DNA of 64,000 nt from Proteiniborus sp. MB09-C3 (GCF_030263895.1 NZ_CP127161.1:1116001-1180000); one strand, 5' to 3'; positions 49,674 to 61,156 are shown, numbered from the stretch's first letter. Notes: a model not told the origin generated them from the letters alone. Made by a program: numbers and translations.

Positions 49674-49850
49674 TTGGCTAAAATTCAAATAAAACTAGTA
49701 AAGAGCACTATAGGAAGACTAGAAGCTCACAAAAGAACTATTGAAGCCTTAGGACTTAGAAAAATAGGTCAAATAGTTGAGAAAGAAGATACTCCTCAAA
49801 TTAGAGGTATGATAGAAAAAGTTAATTATATGGTTGAAGTTATTGAGTAG
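49674..49850 (+). CDS. rpmD: 50S ribosomal protein L30
   Basis: A 58-residue product starting at TTG 49674 behind GGGGGGAAA. It reads [20 protein letters not shown] and [16 protein letters not shown], the L30 pattern; [14 protein letters not shown] ends it. Place between rpsE and rplO is canonical. Confidence 0.95.
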   Translation: MAKIQIKLVKSTIGRLEAHKRTIEALGLRKIGQIVEKEDTPQIRGMIEKVNYMVEVIE

Positions 49851-49877
49851 AACTTTTTGATAAGAGGAGGTGCAACC

Positions 49878-50321
49878 ATGAAACTACATGAATTAAGACC
49901 AAATCAAGGTGGCGGAAGTAAAAAGACTAAAAGATTAGGTAGAGGTACTGGATCAGGACAAGGTAAAACTTCTGGTAAAGGACAAAAAGGTCAAAAATCC
50001 CGTTCAGGCGGTGGAGTAAGACCTGGTTTTGAAGGTGGACAGATGCCACTTTATAGAAGACTACCTAAAAGAGGATTTACAAATATATTTGCTAAGAGCT
50101 ATGCAATAGTTAACCTTGATGATTTAAATATATTTGAAGATAATGTAGAAGTAACACCCGAACTTCTAATTCAAGCTGGTATAATAAAGAAAATTGAAGA
50201 CGGAGTTAAGATACTTGGAGACGGGGAATTAAATAAAAAATTAACTGTTAAAGCCCAAAAATTCAGCAAATCAGCAGCTGAAAAAATAGAGGCTAATGGG
50301 GGAAAGGTAGAGGTGATCTAA
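49878..50321 (+). CDS. rplO: 50S ribosomal protein L15
   Basis: 147 residues. A Gly/Lys/Arg-rich N-terminal extension ([20 protein letters not shown]) and [16 protein letters not shown] are diagnostic. ATG 49878 follows AGAGGAGGTG. secY starts one base after its stop. Confidence 0.97.
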   Translation: MKLHELRPNQGGGSKKTKRLGRGTGSGQGKTSGKGQKGQKSRSGGGVRPGFEGGQMPLYRRLPKRGFTNIFAKSYAIVNLDDLNIFEDNVEVTPELLIQAGIIKKIEDGVKILGDGELNKKLTVKAQKFSKSAAEKIEANGGKVEVI

Positions 50322-50322
50322 A

Positions 50323-51603
50323 ATGCTATCCACTCTTAGGAACGCATGGAAAATTCCAGATTTAAGAAAAAAAATCTTATTCACATTTGCCATGCTTATA
50401 GTGTTTAGATTAGGCTCTAGTATTCCAGTTCCTGGAATAGACAGAAAAGTAATTGATTCTATGTTTGCTGCTAGCTCTGGGGGAATGCTAGATTTTCTAA
50501 ACTTAATGGCAGGGGGAGCTTTCAAAGATTTTACAATTTTTGCGCTTAACATTTACCCTTATGTAACTGCTTCAATTATAATACAGTTATTAACAATTGC
50601 TATTCCAAGCTTAGAAGCTCTAGCAAAAGAAGGCGAAGAAGGAAGAAAGAAAATAGCTGAATATACTCGATATGGTACAGTAATACTTGCTTTAGTTCAA
50701 GCAATAGGTATCAGCGTAGGGTTTTTCAACAGAGCACTTATCAGTAGAGAATTCCTGCCAGTAGCAGTAATTGTCTTAGTATTAACTGCTGGAACAGCAT
50801 TTTTAATGTGGCTAGGAGAACTTATTACAGAAAAAGGTATCGGAAATGGTATTTCACTTATAATATTTGTAGGTATCGTTTCAAGAGCACCTAGTGCTCT
50901 GATAAATATGTTTAAACTAGTTATGGCAGGGCAAATAAGTATAATAAAAGTAATTGGCTTTTTAATAGTAGCATTGATTATCATAGTTGGAGTTATAGCT
51001 ATACAAGATGGTACAAGAAAGATACCTGTACAGTATGCTAAAAGAGTTGTAGGAAGAAAGATGTATGGAGGACAAAGTACACATATACCTATAAAAGTGT
51101 TGATGGCAGGAGTTGTACCTGTAATTTTCTCTACATCATTACTACAATTTCCTCAAATACTAACTATGTTTTTAAATCCTAATGGTAAGGCTGCTGCCTT
51201 TGTTTCTAAATACTTTACAGTGAGCGGCGATGTAGGAGTTTGGGTATATTCAATACTAAATGTTTTATTGATAATATTCTTCACATACTTCTACACAGCA
51301 GTACAATTTAACCCTGTTGAGTATGCAAACAATCTGAAGCAATATGGTGGTTTCGTACCAGGAATAAGACCTGGAAAGCCTACTTCAGATTATTTAAGCA
51401 GAGTTATATCAAGAGTTACATTTTCAGGTGCAGTGGCTTTAGCAGTCATAGCAACATTACCAGTTATCATAGAAGCTTTTGTGAAGCTTAATGTTCACTT
51501 CGGTGGAACTGGATTACTAATTGTTGTAGGTGTTGCTTTAGAGACCATGAAGCAAATTGAAGCTCAAATGATGATGAGACACTACAAAGGATTCTTGAAA
51601 TAG
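50323..51603 (+). CDS. secY: Preprotein translocase subunit SecY
   Basis: 426 residues, about ten membrane helices, the channel of the Sec system (partner SecE at 24692). The plug and pore regions follow RLGSSIPVPGIDRKVIDSMF; the cytoplasmic loop RKIPVQYAKRVVGRKMYGGQ and the C-terminal loop NLKQYGGFVPGIRPGKPT contact ribosome and SecA. Confidence 0.97.
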   Translation: MLSTLRNAWKIPDLRKKILFTFAMLIVFRLGSSIPVPGIDRKVIDSMFAASSGGMLDFLNLMAGGAFKDFTIFALNIYPYVTASIIIQLLTIAIPSLEALAKEGEEGRKKIAEYTRYGTVILALVQAIGISVGFFNRALISREFLPVAVIVLVLTAGTAFLMWLGELITEKGIGNGISLIIFVGIVSRAPSALINMFKLVMAGQISIIKVIGFLIVALIIIVGVIAIQDGTRKIPVQYAKRVVGRKMYGGQSTHIPIKVLMAGVVPVIFSTSLLQFPQILTMFLNPNGKAAAFVSKYFTVSGDVGVWVYSILNVLLIIFFTYFYTAVQFNPVEYANNLKQYGGFVPGIRPGKPTSDYLSRVISRVTFSGAVALAVIATLPVIIEAFVKLNVHFGGTGLLIVVGVALETMKQIEAQMMMRHYKGFLK

Positions 51604-51638
51604 TAAATAAGTAAATACACCCTTTGGAGATGATGTTA

Positions 51639-52286
51639 TTGAGACTTATTCTATTAGGACCACCTGGTGCAGGTAAAGGAACTCAGGCGGTTAATATAGT
51701 TAAGAAATACAGCATACCACATATATCAACTGGAGATATGTTCAGAAAAAACATCAAAGAAGGTACAGACTTAGGCATTAAGGCAAAAGAGTATATGGAT
51801 AAGGGATTACTAGTACCTGATGATTTAGTGGTAGCTATTGTAAAAGATAGATTAACAGAGAAAGACTGCCAAAAAGGCTTTCTATTAGATGGCTTTCCTA
51901 GAACAGTGAATCAAGCTGATGCTTTAGATGCAGAGCTTACAAGTTTAGATTATGAATTAGACTATGTAATAAATATAGATGTCAGTAAAGAAGAACTTGT
52001 TGATAGGGCAGTGGGCAGAAGAGTATGTAAAGATTGCGGTGCAACATACCATGTAAAATTTAATCCATCAAAGGTGGAAAAAATCTGCGATGTTTGCGGT
52101 GGAGAGCTCATTCAAAGAAAAGATGATACTGTAGAAACAGTAACAAAAAGAATTGAAGTATATCTAGAGCAAACTCAGCCTCTAATAGATTACTATGGAA
52201 AAAAAGAAATACTGATAAACATAGATGGAAAACAAGATATTGACAAAGTATTTCAAGACATAGTAATAGCATTAGGGAGAGAATAA
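51639..52286 (+). CDS. adk: Adenylate kinase (zinc lid)
   Basis: 215 residues. P-loop [18 protein letters not shown] nucleotide site, and a long lid with four cysteines ([12 protein letters not shown] ... [10 protein letters not shown]) that bind zinc, typical of Gram-positives. Start chosen as TTG 51639 (spacing 9 from GGAG 51626-51629; gives standard MRLILLGPP); ATG 51633 or TTG 51624 are possible. Confidence 0.95.
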   Translation: MRLILLGPPGAGKGTQAVNIVKKYSIPHISTGDMFRKNIKEGTDLGIKAKEYMDKGLLVPDDLVVAIVKDRLTEKDCQKGFLLDGFPRTVNQADALDAELTSLDYELDYVINIDVSKEELVDRAVGRRVCKDCGATYHVKFNPSKVEKICDVCGGELIQRKDDTVETVTKRIEVYLEQTQPLIDYYGKKEILINIDGKQDIDKVFQDIVIALGRE

Positions 52287-52288
52287 TA

Positions 52289-53035
52289 ATGATTATTTTA
52301 AAAAGTGATAGAGAAATAGAATTAATGTCAAAAGCAGGAAGGCTTGTTGCTGAGACACATGCCTTTCTCCAAGACATAATAAAGCCTGGAGTGACAACTA
52401 AGGAATTAGATGAAGCTGCAGAAGACTTTATTAGAAGTCATGGTGCATTACCTGCTTTTAAAGGTTATAACGGTTTTCCAGGAAGTATATGCGCTTCTAT
52501 TAATGAAGTAGTAGTTCATGGGATTCCTGGATTAAACAAGTTAAAAGATGGCGATATTATAAGTATAGATATCGGAACTATAATTGACGGATATTATGGA
52601 GATGGAGCTAATACGTATCCTGTTGGTACGGTTTCAGATGAGGATTTAGAGCTAATAAAAGTGACAAAACAGTCTTTTTATGAAGGTCTAAAATATGCAA
52701 AAGTAGGCAACAGATTATCCGATATCTCCCATGCAATACAGAAGTATGCAGAAAGTAATGGTTTTTCAATAGTTAGAGACTTTGTAGGACATGGAATAGG
52801 TCAAAGAATGCATGAGGAGCCCCAAATACCAAACTTTGGACTACCAGGAAAAGGTCCTCGACTTAAAGAGGGCATGGTGCTAGCCATAGAACCTATGGTG
52901 AATTCAGGCACTTACCATGTAAAGATACTAAGTGATAACTGGACAGTAGTTACGGTAGATGGCCATAAGTCTGCACATTATGAGCACACAATAGCTATAA
53001 CAAATGATGAGCCATTAATCTTAACTAAGTTATAA
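52289..53035 (+). CDS. map: Methionine aminopeptidase, type I
   Basis: 248 residues removing N-terminal Met. Metal ligands are in [20 protein letters not shown] (two Asp), [14 protein letters not shown] (His), AIEPMV (Glu) and [10 protein letters not shown] (Glu). It begins two bases after adk, the common adk-map-infA arrangement. Confidence 0.96.
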   Translation: MIILKSDREIELMSKAGRLVAETHAFLQDIIKPGVTTKELDEAAEDFIRSHGALPAFKGYNGFPGSICASINEVVVHGIPGLNKLKDGDIISIDIGTIIDGYYGDGANTYPVGTVSDEDLELIKVTKQSFYEGLKYAKVGNRLSDISHAIQKYAESNGFSIVRDFVGHGIGQRMHEEPQIPNFGLPGKGPRLKEGMVLAIEPMVNSGTYHVKILSDNWTVVTVDGHKSAHYEHTIAITNDEPLILTKL

Positions 53036-53058
53036 TCCATCGAAGAGGTGAAAATTAC

Positions 53059-53340
53059 ATGGAAACCACTAGTGATATACATTTAGGTCAGGTGGTTAGA
53101 TCTAAGGCAGGAAGAGATAAAGGAAAAGTCTTTGTTGTATTAGATATTGTTGACAATGAATATGTGTTAATAGTTGATGGAGATTATAGAAGAATAGATA
53201 CTCCTAAAAAGAAAAAGATAAAGCATTTAATAGTTTATAAAACTATTTTAGAAGACCTTAATGAAAAATTAAAGAGTCAACAGAAGATAAATAACGCATA
53301 TATTAGAAAAGCTTTAGATCCATTTAATAAAGAGATATAA
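53059..53340 (+). CDS. KOW-domain RNA-binding protein (L14e-like)
   Basis: 93 residues with an N-terminal KOW motif: GQVVRSKAGRDKGKVFVVLD, then VDGDYRRIDTPKKKKIKHL. Short KOW proteins of this kind lie between map and infA in many clostridia; function in ribosome biology is presumed. Start ATG 53059 follows GAGGTG. Confidence 0.85.
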   Translation: METTSDIHLGQVVRSKAGRDKGKVFVVLDIVDNEYVLIVDGDYRRIDTPKKKKIKHLIVYKTILEDLNEKLKSQQKINNAYIRKALDPFNKEI

Positions 53341-53370
53341 TACCTATTGAACAGGAGGTTCGATTACCTA

Positions 53371-53589
53371 ATGTCTAAAAAGGATGTTATTGAGGTAGAA
53401 GGGACCGTAGCAGAAGCTCTACCAAACGCCATGTTTAAGGTAAGACTAGAAAATGGCCATGAAATACTAGCTCACATTTCTGGGAAACTCAGAATGAACT
53501 TCATAAGGATTTTACCAGGAGATAAGGTAACAATAGAATTATCACCTTATGATTTAACAAGAGGTAGGATTACATGGCGTAATAAGTAG
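53371..53589 (+). CDS. infA: Translation initiation factor IF-1
   Basis: 72 residues, OB fold blocking the A site: [40 protein letters not shown] and [16 protein letters not shown] 53371 follows AGGAGG at 53353-53358; the longer frame from 53347 would overlap that site. Confidence 0.97.
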   Translation: MSKKDVIEVEGTVAEALPNAMFKVRLENGHEILAHISGKLRMNFIRILPGDKVTIELSPYDLTRGRITWRNK

Positions 53590-53604
53590 CAAGGAGGGTT
53601 TACG

Positions 53605-53718
53605 GTGAAAGTAAGACCATCAGTTAAAAAGATTTGTGAAAAATGTCAAATCATCAGAAGAAAAGGCAAAGTTATGGTGATCTGCGAAAATCCAAGACAT
53701 AAGCAAAAACAAGGCTAA
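53605..53718 (+). CDS. rpmJ: 50S ribosomal protein L36 (zinc form)
   Basis: 37 residues starting GTG 53605 after AAGGAGGG. Zinc ligands Cys11, Cys14, Cys27 and His32 are in [14 protein letters not shown] and [13 protein letters not shown]. Confidence 0.96.
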   Translation: MKVRPSVKKICEKCQIIRRKGKVMVICENPRHKQKQG

Positions 53719-53892
53719 TATAGGAAATAATTTTTTGTAGTTATATTGTCTGTTTTTTAGTATAATGTTTTAGTTGATACAAGTTATCATTGCGGCTGCT
53801 TAAAATAAATTTTAGTTTCAGATTTCAAGAGCAAGTAGTATAGTCAGGAAAGACTTTACTAGAGTGCACAGTTTTAGGAGGTGTAAACTTTA
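53719..53892 (+). promoter_or_regulatory. Leader and possible promoter before rpsM
   Basis: A TATAAT at 53761-53766 has no good -35 at 17 bases (TAGTTA). A hairpin AGTA.AGTC/GACT.TACT lies at about 53836-53861. The 174-base gap is the largest in this operon, so an internal promoter or leader is plausible. Confidence 0.4.
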
Positions 53893-54261
53893 ATGGCTAG
53901 AATTGCCGGTGTTGACTTACCAAGAGATAAAAGAGTAGAAATAGGACTAACATATATTTTTGGAATCGGAAGAGCTAGATCAAATGAAATACTAGCTAAA
54001 GCCGGTGTTAATCCTGATACTAGAGTAAAAGACTTGACAGAATCAGAAGTTAATGAGATAAGAACTGTTATAGACACATATATGGTAGAAGGTGACCTTA
54101 GAAGAGAAGTATCTCTTAATATTAAAAGATTAAGAGAAATTGGTTGCTACAGAGGATTGAGACATAGAAGAGGTCTACCAGTAAGAGGACAAAATACTAA
54201 GAATAACGCTAGAACTAGAAAAGGTCCTAAGAAACTTGCAGCGAAAAAAGGTAAAAAGTAA
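53893..54261 (+). CDS. rpsM: 30S ribosomal protein S13
   Basis: 122 residues. [20 protein letters not shown], the helix-two-turn-helix, and [20 protein letters not shown] are typical. First of the alpha-operon genes here. Confidence 0.97.
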   Translation: MARIAGVDLPRDKRVEIGLTYIFGIGRARSNEILAKAGVNPDTRVKDLTESEVNEIRTVIDTYMVEGDLRREVSLNIKRLREIGCYRGLRHRRGLPVRGQNTKNNARTRKGPKKLAAKKGKK

Positions 54262-54281
54262 TAGTAAAGGAGGGACTTTGA

Positions 54282-54680
54282 TTGGTAGCTAAAAAAGGTG
54301 TAAAAACACGTGTTAAAAGAAGAGAACGTAAAAATATTGAAAGAGGTCAAGCACATATCAGATCAACTTTCAATAATACAATAGTTACATTAGCTGATGC
54401 TAATGGAAATGTACTATCTTGGGCTAGTGCTGGCCAATTAGGCTTCAAGGGTTCAAGAAAATCAACTCCATTTGCTGCTCAAATGGCTGCCGAAGAAGCA
54501 GCTAAAAAAGCTATGGAGCATGGATTAAAAACTGTAGAAGTGTTCGTTAAAGGACCAGGAGCTGGTAGAGAAGCAGCAATCAGATCATTACAAGCAACTG
54601 GACTTGAAGTTAGCATGATTAAGGATACAACTCCAGTGCCACATAACGGTTGTAGACCACCAAAACGTAGAAGAGTCTAG
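54282..54680 (+). CDS. rpsK: 30S ribosomal protein S11
   Basis: 132 residues: [39 protein letters not shown], and the end [12 protein letters not shown]. Start is TTG 54282 behind AAAGGAGGG. Confidence 0.96.
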   Translation: MVAKKGVKTRVKRRERKNIERGQAHIRSTFNNTIVTLADANGNVLSWASAGQLGFKGSRKSTPFAAQMAAEEAAKKAMEHGLKTVEVFVKGPGAGREAAIRSLQATGLEVSMIKDTTPVPHNGCRPPKRRRV

Positions 54681-54706
54681 TGAATTGATATAGGAGGTGC
54701 ACAAGA

Positions 54707-55330
54707 ATGGCAAGATACACTGGTCCTGTTTGTAGACTTTGCCGTAGAGAAGGACAAAAGCTCTACTTAAAAGGAGATAAATGTTTTACTGACAAATGTC
54801 CGGTAACTAGAAGAAATTATGCTCCTGGGCAACATGGTCAAGGCAGGAAAAAAATATCTAACTATGGTATGCAATTAAGAGAGAAACAAAAAGTTCGTAG
54901 ATATTATGGTATTTCTGAAAGCCAAATGAGAAAATACTTTGGCGCAGCAGATAAAAAAGTAGGAATCACAGGTGAAAACCTATTAAGATTATTAGAGCTA
55001 AGATTAGATAACGTAGTATTTAGATTAGGATTAGCAGCATCAAGAGCTGAAGCAAGACAACTTGTTACTCACGGTCATTTTAGAGTAAATGGTAAGAAGG
55101 TTGACATCCCTTCATACTTAACTTCAGTTGGAGATACTATAGAAGTTAAAGAAGGAAGCAAATCATCACCAAGATTTAAGGAACTTCAAGAGGGATTCCA
55201 AGGGAATGTAGTGCCATGGCTGCAAATGGATATTGAAAATATGTTAGGCAAAATCGTTTCAGAGCCATCTAGAGAAGATATTGATCTACCAATACAAGAG
55301 CACTTAATAGTAGAGCTATATTCTAAATAA
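54707..55330 (+). CDS. rpsD: 30S ribosomal protein S4, zinc type
   Basis: 207 residues. Cys9, Cys12, Cys26 and Cys31 form the N-terminal zinc site. The S4 RNA-binding domain reads [20 protein letters not shown] and [19 protein letters not shown]. Here it lies inside the alpha operon before rpoA. Confidence 0.97.
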   Translation: MARYTGPVCRLCRREGQKLYLKGDKCFTDKCPVTRRNYAPGQHGQGRKKISNYGMQLREKQKVRRYYGISESQMRKYFGAADKKVGITGENLLRLLELRLDNVVFRLGLAASRAEARQLVTHGHFRVNGKKVDIPSYLTSVGDTIEVKEGSKSSPRFKELQEGFQGNVVPWLQMDIENMLGKIVSEPSREDIDLPIQEHLIVELYSK

Positions 55331-55394
55331 TAATTATTAGAATCAGTTACCCTCAAGATAGCCTAATAAAGATTATGAGGAGGGTCAAGTGTAA

Positions 55395-56342
55395 ATGATA
55401 GAAATAGAAAAACCTAAAATAGAGATTGTTGACATAAACGAAGACAACACTTATGGTAAATTTGTTGTTGAACCTTTAGAAAGAGGATATGGAACTACCT
55501 TAGGTAATTCATTGAGAAGAATTTTATTATCATCATTACCAGGTGCTGCGGTTTCTTCTATAAAAATTCAGGGAGTATTACATGAATTCTCTACGATACC
55601 TGGGGTATTAGAAGATGTTTCGGAGATCATATTAAACATTAAGAATGTTGCTGCTATAATGTACTCAGATGAGCCAGTAATGCTTAAAATAGAAGCTGAA
55701 GGGCCTAGAGAAATTACGGCAGGAGATATTTTAACAGGCAGTGAAGTTGAAATACTTAATAAGGATCTTCATATAGCTACCCTTGAAGATGATGCAAAGC
55801 TATATATGGAACTTGAAATGACAAGAGGAAGAGGTTATGTCCCAGCAGAGAGAAATAAAAAGGACAATCAACCAATAGGAGTCATCCCCATAGACTCTAT
55901 TTACACTCCTGTTAAAAAAGTCAATTTCAAAGTTGAAAACACAAGGGTAGGGCAGATTACTGATTATGATAAATTAACTCTTGAGGTATGGACAGATGGC
56001 ACCATAAAGCCTGATGAAGCTACTTCGCTAGGTGCTAAGATTCTCAACGAGCATTTGAATCTTTTCATTACATTAACAGAGCATGTTAATGATGTTGAAA
56101 TAATGGTTGAAAAAGAAGAAGACAAGAAAGAAAAAGTTCTAGAGATGACTATCGAAGAACTAGACCTTTCTGTAAGATCTTATAACTGCTTAAAGAGAGC
56201 AGGCATCAATACAGTTGAGGAATTAACACAGAAGAGCGAAGAAGATATGATGAAGGTAAGAAACCTTGGAAAGAAATCCCTTGAAGAAGTTCAACAAAAA
56301 CTTGAAGAATTAGGATTAAGTTTAAAGAATAGTGATGAGTAA
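55395..56342 (+). CDS. rpoA: RNA polymerase subunit alpha
   Basis: 315 residues. The N-terminal dimerisation domain has [20 protein letters not shown], and [20 protein letters not shown]; the C-terminal DNA-binding domain ends with [20 protein letters not shown] and [20 protein letters not shown]. Confidence 0.97.
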   Translation: MIEIEKPKIEIVDINEDNTYGKFVVEPLERGYGTTLGNSLRRILLSSLPGAAVSSIKIQGVLHEFSTIPGVLEDVSEIILNIKNVAAIMYSDEPVMLKIEAEGPREITAGDILTGSEVEILNKDLHIATLEDDAKLYMELEMTRGRGYVPAERNKKDNQPIGVIPIDSIYTPVKKVNFKVENTRVGQITDYDKLTLEVWTDGTIKPDEATSLGAKILNEHLNLFITLTEHVNDVEIMVEKEEDKKEKVLEMTIEELDLSVRSYNCLKRAGINTVEELTQKSEEDMMKVRNLGKKSLEEVQQKLEELGLSLKNSDE

Positions 56343-56366
56343 TACCAGCTTAAAGGAGGGATAAGG

Positions 56367-56708
56367 ATGGCTAAGCTAAGAAAATTAGGACGCCCTACTG
56401 ATCACAGAAAAGCAATGCTTAGAAATCTTGTTACAAGCCTACTTAGAAATGGCAAAATAGAAACAACTGAAACAAGAGCCAAAGAAACTAAGAGAATGGC
56501 AGAAAAAATGATTACTCTAGCAAAAAGAGGAGATTTACATGCTAGACGTCAAGTCTTAGCATATGTGTATGATGAAACAGTAGTCAAAAACTTATTTGAT
56601 GAAATAGCGCCAAAATATGCAGATAGAAATGGTGGTTATACAAGAATGCTAAAACTTGGACCACGTAGAGGAGACGCTGCGGAAACAGTAATATTAGAGT
56701 TAGTATAG
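56367..56708 (+). CDS. rplQ: 50S ribosomal protein L17
   Basis: 113 residues: [20 protein letters not shown], then [15 protein letters not shown] and [18 protein letters not shown]. Last gene of the alpha operon. Confidence 0.97.
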   Translation: MAKLRKLGRPTDHRKAMLRNLVTSLLRNGKIETTETRAKETKRMAEKMITLAKRGDLHARRQVLAYVYDETVVKNLFDEIAPKYADRNGGYTRMLKLGPRRGDAAETVILELV

Positions 56709-56715
56709 TGATACA

Positions 56716-56753
56716 GGGATTAAGTTAGAGTATTATAGACTTAGTCCCTTTTT
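56716..56753 (+). terminator. Terminator after rplQ
   Basis: GGGATTAAGT (56716-56725) pairs with ACTTAGTCCC (56739-56748, one G-T pair), followed by TTTTT. Confidence 0.85.
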
Positions 56754-56889
56754 GCTTATTGATTATTTATTCCTCACCTTAGATATGATATAATATAGAA
56801 TTGTTGAAAGCTTAGAGTTTCATTGAATATAATAAAAACATGTGTTAAACTAAAGTGGTATATAATGTGTCTTATAGAGAGGGATAAGA

Positions 56890-57726
56890 ATGAATGATTC
56901 AATGATAAAGATAGAGAATGTTACTTATGAATATACTACAGCAGAAGACAAAGAATTTGCAGCCTTAAAAGACGTAAGTCTTGAAATAAAAAGAGGGGAA
57001 TTTTTGGTTGTACTTGGCCATAATGGCTCTGGAAAATCTACACTTGCAAAATTAATGAATGCACTTTTACTGCCTACAAAGGGAAAAGTATACGTAAATG
57101 GCATGGATACTTCTGATGCGAATAAAGTATGGGATATTAGGCAAACAGCAGGAATGGTATTTCAAAATCCAGATAATCAATTAGTAGCCACTATAGTAGA
57201 GGAAGACGTAGCATTTGGACCAGAGAATCAAGGAATAGAGCCTAAAGAAATAAGAAGAAGAGTAGATAGAGCATTGGACATAGTAGAGATGGGTCATTAT
57301 AAAAAACATGCACCTCATTTATTATCGGGCGGCCAAAAACAGAGAATAGCAATAGCAGGAATACTTGCCATGAATCCAGATTGCATAATATTAGATGAGC
57401 CTACTGCAATGCTAGACCCCTCAGGAAGAAAAGAAGTAATAAGTACAATAGAAAAGCTAAATAAAGAAGAGAAAAAAACTATAGTTCATATAACACACTA
57501 TATGGACGAAGCAGTAAATGCAGATAGAATAGTAGTCATGGAAGAGGGGCAAATAGTATTGGAAGGTACACCAAAGCAGGTTTTTAGTCAGGTTGAAAGC
57601 CTAAAAAAACTAGGTCTTGACGTACCACAGGTTACAGAATTAGTATATGAGCTCAGAAAAGAAGGAATTAGCCTTCCAGCTGACATATTAACAGTTGAGG
57701 AATTGGTGGGATCGCTATGTCAATAA
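56890..57726 (+). CDS. ecfA1: ECF transporter ATPase EcfA1
   Basis: 278 residues, ABC ATPase of an energy-coupling factor module for vitamin uptake. Walker A is GHNGSGKST, the signature [14 protein letters not shown] and Walker B CIILDEPT; the Q-loop [21 protein letters not shown] is typical of Ecf/Cbi ATPases. It overlaps ecfA2 by 10 bases. Upstream TATAAT at 56789-56794 may be its promoter. Confidence 0.95.
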   Translation: MNDSMIKIENVTYEYTTAEDKEFAALKDVSLEIKRGEFLVVLGHNGSGKSTLAKLMNALLLPTKGKVYVNGMDTSDANKVWDIRQTAGMVFQNPDNQLVATIVEEDVAFGPENQGIEPKEIRRRVDRALDIVEMGHYKKHAPHLLSGGQKQRIAIAGILAMNPDCIILDEPTAMLDPSGRKEVISTIEKLNKEEKKTIVHITHYMDEAVNADRIVVMEEGQIVLEGTPKQVFSQVESLKKLGLDVPQVTELVYELRKEGISLPADILTVEELVGSLCQ

Positions 57727-58580
57727 AAATAGATAACTTAACATTTATATACAATGAAAATACGCCTTTTGAATCTAAGGCTTTAGATGATATAAATTTA
57801 GAGATCAATGAAGGTGAATTTGTAGGGCTAATAGGTCATACAGGTTCAGGAAAATCTACACTAATACAGCATTTAAACGGTTTGCTCAAGCCTACATCAG
57901 GAAGGATTATGATTGGAGATGTAGACATAACCTCAAAAGGCATCAGCTTAAAGGCAATACGGCAGAAGGTAGGTCTTGTTTTTCAGTATCCTGAGCATCA
58001 GCTATTTGAGGAAACTGTCTATAAAGATATAGCATTTGGACCACTTAATTTAGGTTTATCTCAAGAGGAAGTAGATAATAGAGTAAAGGAAGCAATGGAG
58101 CTTGTAGGTTTAGACTTTGAAGCTATTAGTGAGAGATCTCCCTTTGAGCTCAGCGGCGGGCAGAAAAGAAGAGTAGCAATAGCAGGAGTACTTGCCATGA
58201 AACCAGAAGTCCTAATATTAGATGAACCAACAGCAGGACTGGATCCTAAAGGAAGAGACGATATTTTAGGACAGATTCAAAGCCTATATCAGAAAAACAA
58301 GATGACAATTATTTTAGTATCTCATAGCATGGAGGATATAGCTCGTTTAGTAAATAAAATTATAGTAATGCATAAAAGCAAGATAGCCATGGTAGGAACA
58401 CCAAGAGAAGTATTTAAAAGGGCTAATGAGCTTGAAAGCCTTGGATTAGGTGCTCCTCAGATAACGTATTTTATGAAGGCCTTTAAGAGCAAAGGACATG
58501 ATGTAAGAGAGGATGTCCTTACTGTACAAGAGGCAAAGGAAGAAATATTAGAGTATTTAAGGAGAAGTGGCAATGCTTAA
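57717..58580 (+). CDS. ecfA2: ECF transporter ATPase EcfA2
   Basis: 287 residues. Walker [11 protein letters not shown]-loop [20 protein letters not shown], signature [14 protein letters not shown] and Walker [17 protein letters not shown]. Heterodimer partner of EcfA1. It overlaps ecfT by a few bases. Confidence 0.95.
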   Translation: MSIKIDNLTFIYNENTPFESKALDDINLEINEGEFVGLIGHTGSGKSTLIQHLNGLLKPTSGRIMIGDVDITSKGISLKAIRQKVGLVFQYPEHQLFEETVYKDIAFGPLNLGLSQEEVDNRVKEAMELVGLDFEAISERSPFELSGGQKRRVAIAGVLAMKPEVLILDEPTAGLDPKGRDDILGQIQSLYQKNKMTIILVSHSMEDIARLVNKIIVMHKSKIAMVGTPREVFKRANELESLGLGAPQITYFMKAFKSKGHDVREDVLTVQEAKEEILEYLRRSGNA

Positions 58581-59370
58581 AAATATAACTATAGGTCAAT
58601 ATTTTCCTGGAGAAACAGTTATTCATAGATTAGATCCTAGGATAAAGCTACTAGGAACTTTCGCTTTTATAATAGCCTTATTTTTTATTAATAGTTTTTA
58701 TCCTTATATTCTTGTAGTAGCATTTATTCTGACGACAATAAAGCTGTCTAAGGTGCCTCTAAACTATGTACTTAAAGGATTAAAACCACTGTTTTTAATA
58801 ATTTCAATTACATTTTTAATAAACCTGTTTATGACAAAGGGTGAAATACTTTTTGAAATCGGGCCACTAGATGTGACTAAAGAAGGGCTATTGCAAGCTA
58901 CCTTTATGGCTCTGAGACTAATATTTCTAGTTATGGGAACTTCATTGCTAACTCTTACTACTTCACCAATTTCATTGACTGACGGAATAGAGAGACTATT
59001 AAAGCCTCTAAGCAAAATAGGTGTACCAGCTCATGAACTTGCTATGATGATGACTATAGCCCTTAGATTTATTCCTACTTTATTAGAGGAAACAGACAAG
59101 ATAATGAAAGCTCAAATGGCAAGAGGAGCAGATTTTGAAAGCGGTAACATAATGAATAGAGCAAAGAGCTTAGTTCCACTACTAGTCCCACTTTTCGTGA
59201 GCGCATTTAGGCGTGCAGATGAGCTTGCTATGGCTATGGAGGCAAGATGCTATAGAGGTGGAGAAAATAGAACTAGAATGAAAGAACTAAAGCTAGAGAA
59301 GGTGGATTTTGTAGCATTAAGTATAACGACAGTATTTATAGCAATAATAATCACATACAGGTATATATAG
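58573..59370 (+). CDS. ecfT: ECF transporter membrane component EcfT
   Basis: 265 residues with several membrane helices. The coupling motifs are seen as [11 protein letters not shown] and [19 protein letters not shown] (two A-R-G/C-like motifs that touch the ATPases). ATG 58573 is 8 bases from AAGGAG; GTG 58567 is too close. S components are elsewhere in the genome. Confidence 0.94.
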   Translation: MLKNITIGQYFPGETVIHRLDPRIKLLGTFAFIIALFFINSFYPYILVVAFILTTIKLSKVPLNYVLKGLKPLFLIISITFLINLFMTKGEILFEIGPLDVTKEGLLQATFMALRLIFLVMGTSLLTLTTSPISLTDGIERLLKPLSKIGVPAHELAMMMTIALRFIPTLLEETDKIMKAQMARGADFESGNIMNRAKSLVPLLVPLFVSAFRRADELAMAMEARCYRGGENRTRMKELKLEKVDFVALSITTVFIAIIITYRYI

Positions 59371-59381
59371 AAGGGATCATT

Positions 59382-60116
59382 ATGAGAAATATTAAGCTCA
59401 TAATAGAATACGATGGAACAAATTATTTTGGCTGGCAGAAGCAGCCACATCAAAAAACAATACAAGAAGCTATAGAGTATTCAATAAAAAAAATCACCAA
59501 AGAAGATGTCGGTATTTTTGGCTCTGGCAGAACTGATAGAGGAGTCCATGCAAGAGGACAGGTGGCAAACTTCTTTACTGAGGCTAAGATACCTGGTGAA
59601 AAATTCAAGGATGCTATTAACAGCGTGCTGCCTAGTGATATTGTAATAAGCCATTCAGAAGAGGTGGACTGTTCATTTCATTCAAGATATAGTGCTCAGG
59701 GAAAGGAATACAGGTATGTAATCTATAATAGAAGGATACCAAGCCCACTGTTGAGAAATTATGCATACCATGTGCCTCAGAAGCTTCACTTTGATTTAAT
59801 GCAAAAAGCCTCAGCTGACTTTATTGGAACTCATGATTTTACTGCTTTCATGGCTTCAGGAAGCTCAGTAAAAGATACTACTAGGACAATATATAGCATA
59901 CACTTAAACAAAAATCACGAAATAATCGAATTAAAGATAAATGGAAATGGATTTTTATATAATATGGTTAGGATTATAGCAGGCACATTAGTAGACATAG
60001 GAATAGGTAAGATTGATAGCAGCTATATTTCAGAAATATTATTATCAAAGGATAGAAAAAATGCAGGACATACTGCGCCTCCACACGGATTATATCTGGA
60101 GAAGGTATTTTACTAG
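59382..60116 (+). CDS. truA: tRNA pseudouridine synthase A
   Basis: 244 residues modifying positions 38-40 of tRNA. The catalytic Asp is in GSGRTDRGVHARGQVANF; IEYDGTNYFGWQKQP opens the protein and the C-terminus has GNGFLYNMVRIIAGTLVDIG. Position between ecfT and rplM is the rule in Firmicutes. Confidence 0.96.
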   Translation: MRNIKLIIEYDGTNYFGWQKQPHQKTIQEAIEYSIKKITKEDVGIFGSGRTDRGVHARGQVANFFTEAKIPGEKFKDAINSVLPSDIVISHSEEVDCSFHSRYSAQGKEYRYVIYNRRIPSPLLRNYAYHVPQKLHFDLMQKASADFIGTHDFTAFMASGSSVKDTTRTIYSIHLNKNHEIIELKINGNGFLYNMVRIIAGTLVDIGIGKIDSSYISEILLSKDRKNAGHTAPPHGLYLEKVFY

Positions 60117-60145
60117 AAATAATTTTCCGATTTATTGAAAATGAC

Positions 60146-60174
60146 TTGACACACGTGGAAGGTTGTATTAAAAT
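60146..60174 (+). promoter_or_regulatory. Promoter of rplM-rpsI
   Basis: TTGACA (60146-60151), 17-base spacer, TAAAAT (60169-60174). Confidence 0.78.
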
Positions 60175-60182
60175 ATAAAGGT

Positions 60183-60245
60183 ATGTTGGCGTAAAAAATC
60201 CACTAGCCCCGGATTTTTATATAAATACATTCAACTCATCGGTTT
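60183..60245 (+). promoter_or_regulatory. rplM leader (L13-leader-like)
   Basis: AAAAATCC (60194-60201) pairs with GGATTTTT (60211-60218). It is a short structured leader just before the rplM ribosome-binding site, where other Firmicutes carry an L13 leader. Match to that family was not computed. Confidence 0.5.
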
Positions 60246-60259
60246 TAAGGAGGGAAATA

Positions 60260-60688
60260 ATGAAAAGTTTTATCGCAAAGCCTAATGAAATTGAAAGAAA
60301 ATGGTATATTATTGATGCTGAAGGAAAAACACTAGGAAGACTTAGTACAGAAATTGCAAGTATATTAAGAGGAAAACATAAACCAATTTTTACACCTCAT
60401 GTTGATACAGGAGATTATGTAATCGTAATCAATGCAGAAAAAATTGTAATGACAGGAAAGAAACTAGAGCAAAAGGCATATAGATACCATACTGGGTATC
60501 CAGGTGGACTTAAAGAAGTTCCATACAGCACACTAATGGAAAAAAATCCAGAAAAAATAATTAGTTTGGCAGTTAAAGGCATGCTACCTAAAAATTCTTT
60601 AGGAAGAGCTATGTTCAAGAAATTAAAAGTTTACAAAGGTTCAGAACATAAACATGAAGCTCAAAAACCTGAAGTTTATGAAATATAG
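60260..60688 (+). CDS. rplM: 50S ribosomal protein L13
   Basis: 142 residues. [20 protein letters not shown], then [16 protein letters not shown] and [20 protein letters not shown] are diagnostic. Confidence 0.97.
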   Translation: MKSFIAKPNEIERKWYIIDAEGKTLGRLSTEIASILRGKHKPIFTPHVDTGDYVIVINAEKIVMTGKKLEQKAYRYHTGYPGGLKEVPYSTLMEKNPEKIISLAVKGMLPKNSLGRAMFKKLKVYKGSEHKHEAQKPEVYEI

Positions 60689-60711
60689 TTCAGGAAGGGA
60701 GGAGACTGTAA

Positions 60712-61104
60712 ATGGCTAAGGTTCAATACTACGGTACAGGTAGAAGGAAAAAATCAATAGCAAGAGTAAGATTAGTTCCAGGTTCAGGGAACATAACTAT
60801 AAATAAAAGAGATATAGAAGAGTACTTTAACTATGATACATTAAAAGTATTAGTTAAAGAACCTCTTACTATAACAGATACATTAGATAAATATGATGCA
60901 TTAATTATAGTTAATGGCGGTGGATTTACTGGCCAAGCAGGAGCAGTAAGACACGGAATATCAAGAGCCCTAATTAAAGCAGACGAAGAGCTAAGACCAA
61001 TACTTAAGAAAGCTGGCTTCTTAACAAGAGACCCAAGAATGAAAGAAAGAAAGAAATATGGTCTTAAGAAAGCTAGAAGAGCATCACAGTTCTCAAAGAG
61101 ATAA
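60712..61104 (+). CDS. rpsI: 30S ribosomal protein S9
   Basis: 130 residues: [20 protein letters not shown] near the start, [19 protein letters not shown], and the P-site-reaching tail [16 protein letters not shown]. Confidence 0.97.
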   Translation: MAKVQYYGTGRRKKSIARVRLVPGSGNITINKRDIEEYFNYDTLKVLVKEPLTITDTLDKYDALIIVNGGGFTGQAGAVRHGISRALIKADEELRPILKKAGFLTRDPRMKERKKYGLKKARRASQFSKR

Positions 61105-61123
61105 TTTTTATAAAAATGAGTAT

Positions 61124-61156
61124 AAAACAGTCACAGAAATGTGGCTGTTTTTATTT
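61124..61156 (+). terminator. Terminator after rpsI
   Basis: AAACAGTCACA pairs with TGTGGCTGTTT around GAAA (a T-G pair inside), followed by T-rich sequence. End of the conserved block. Confidence 0.88.
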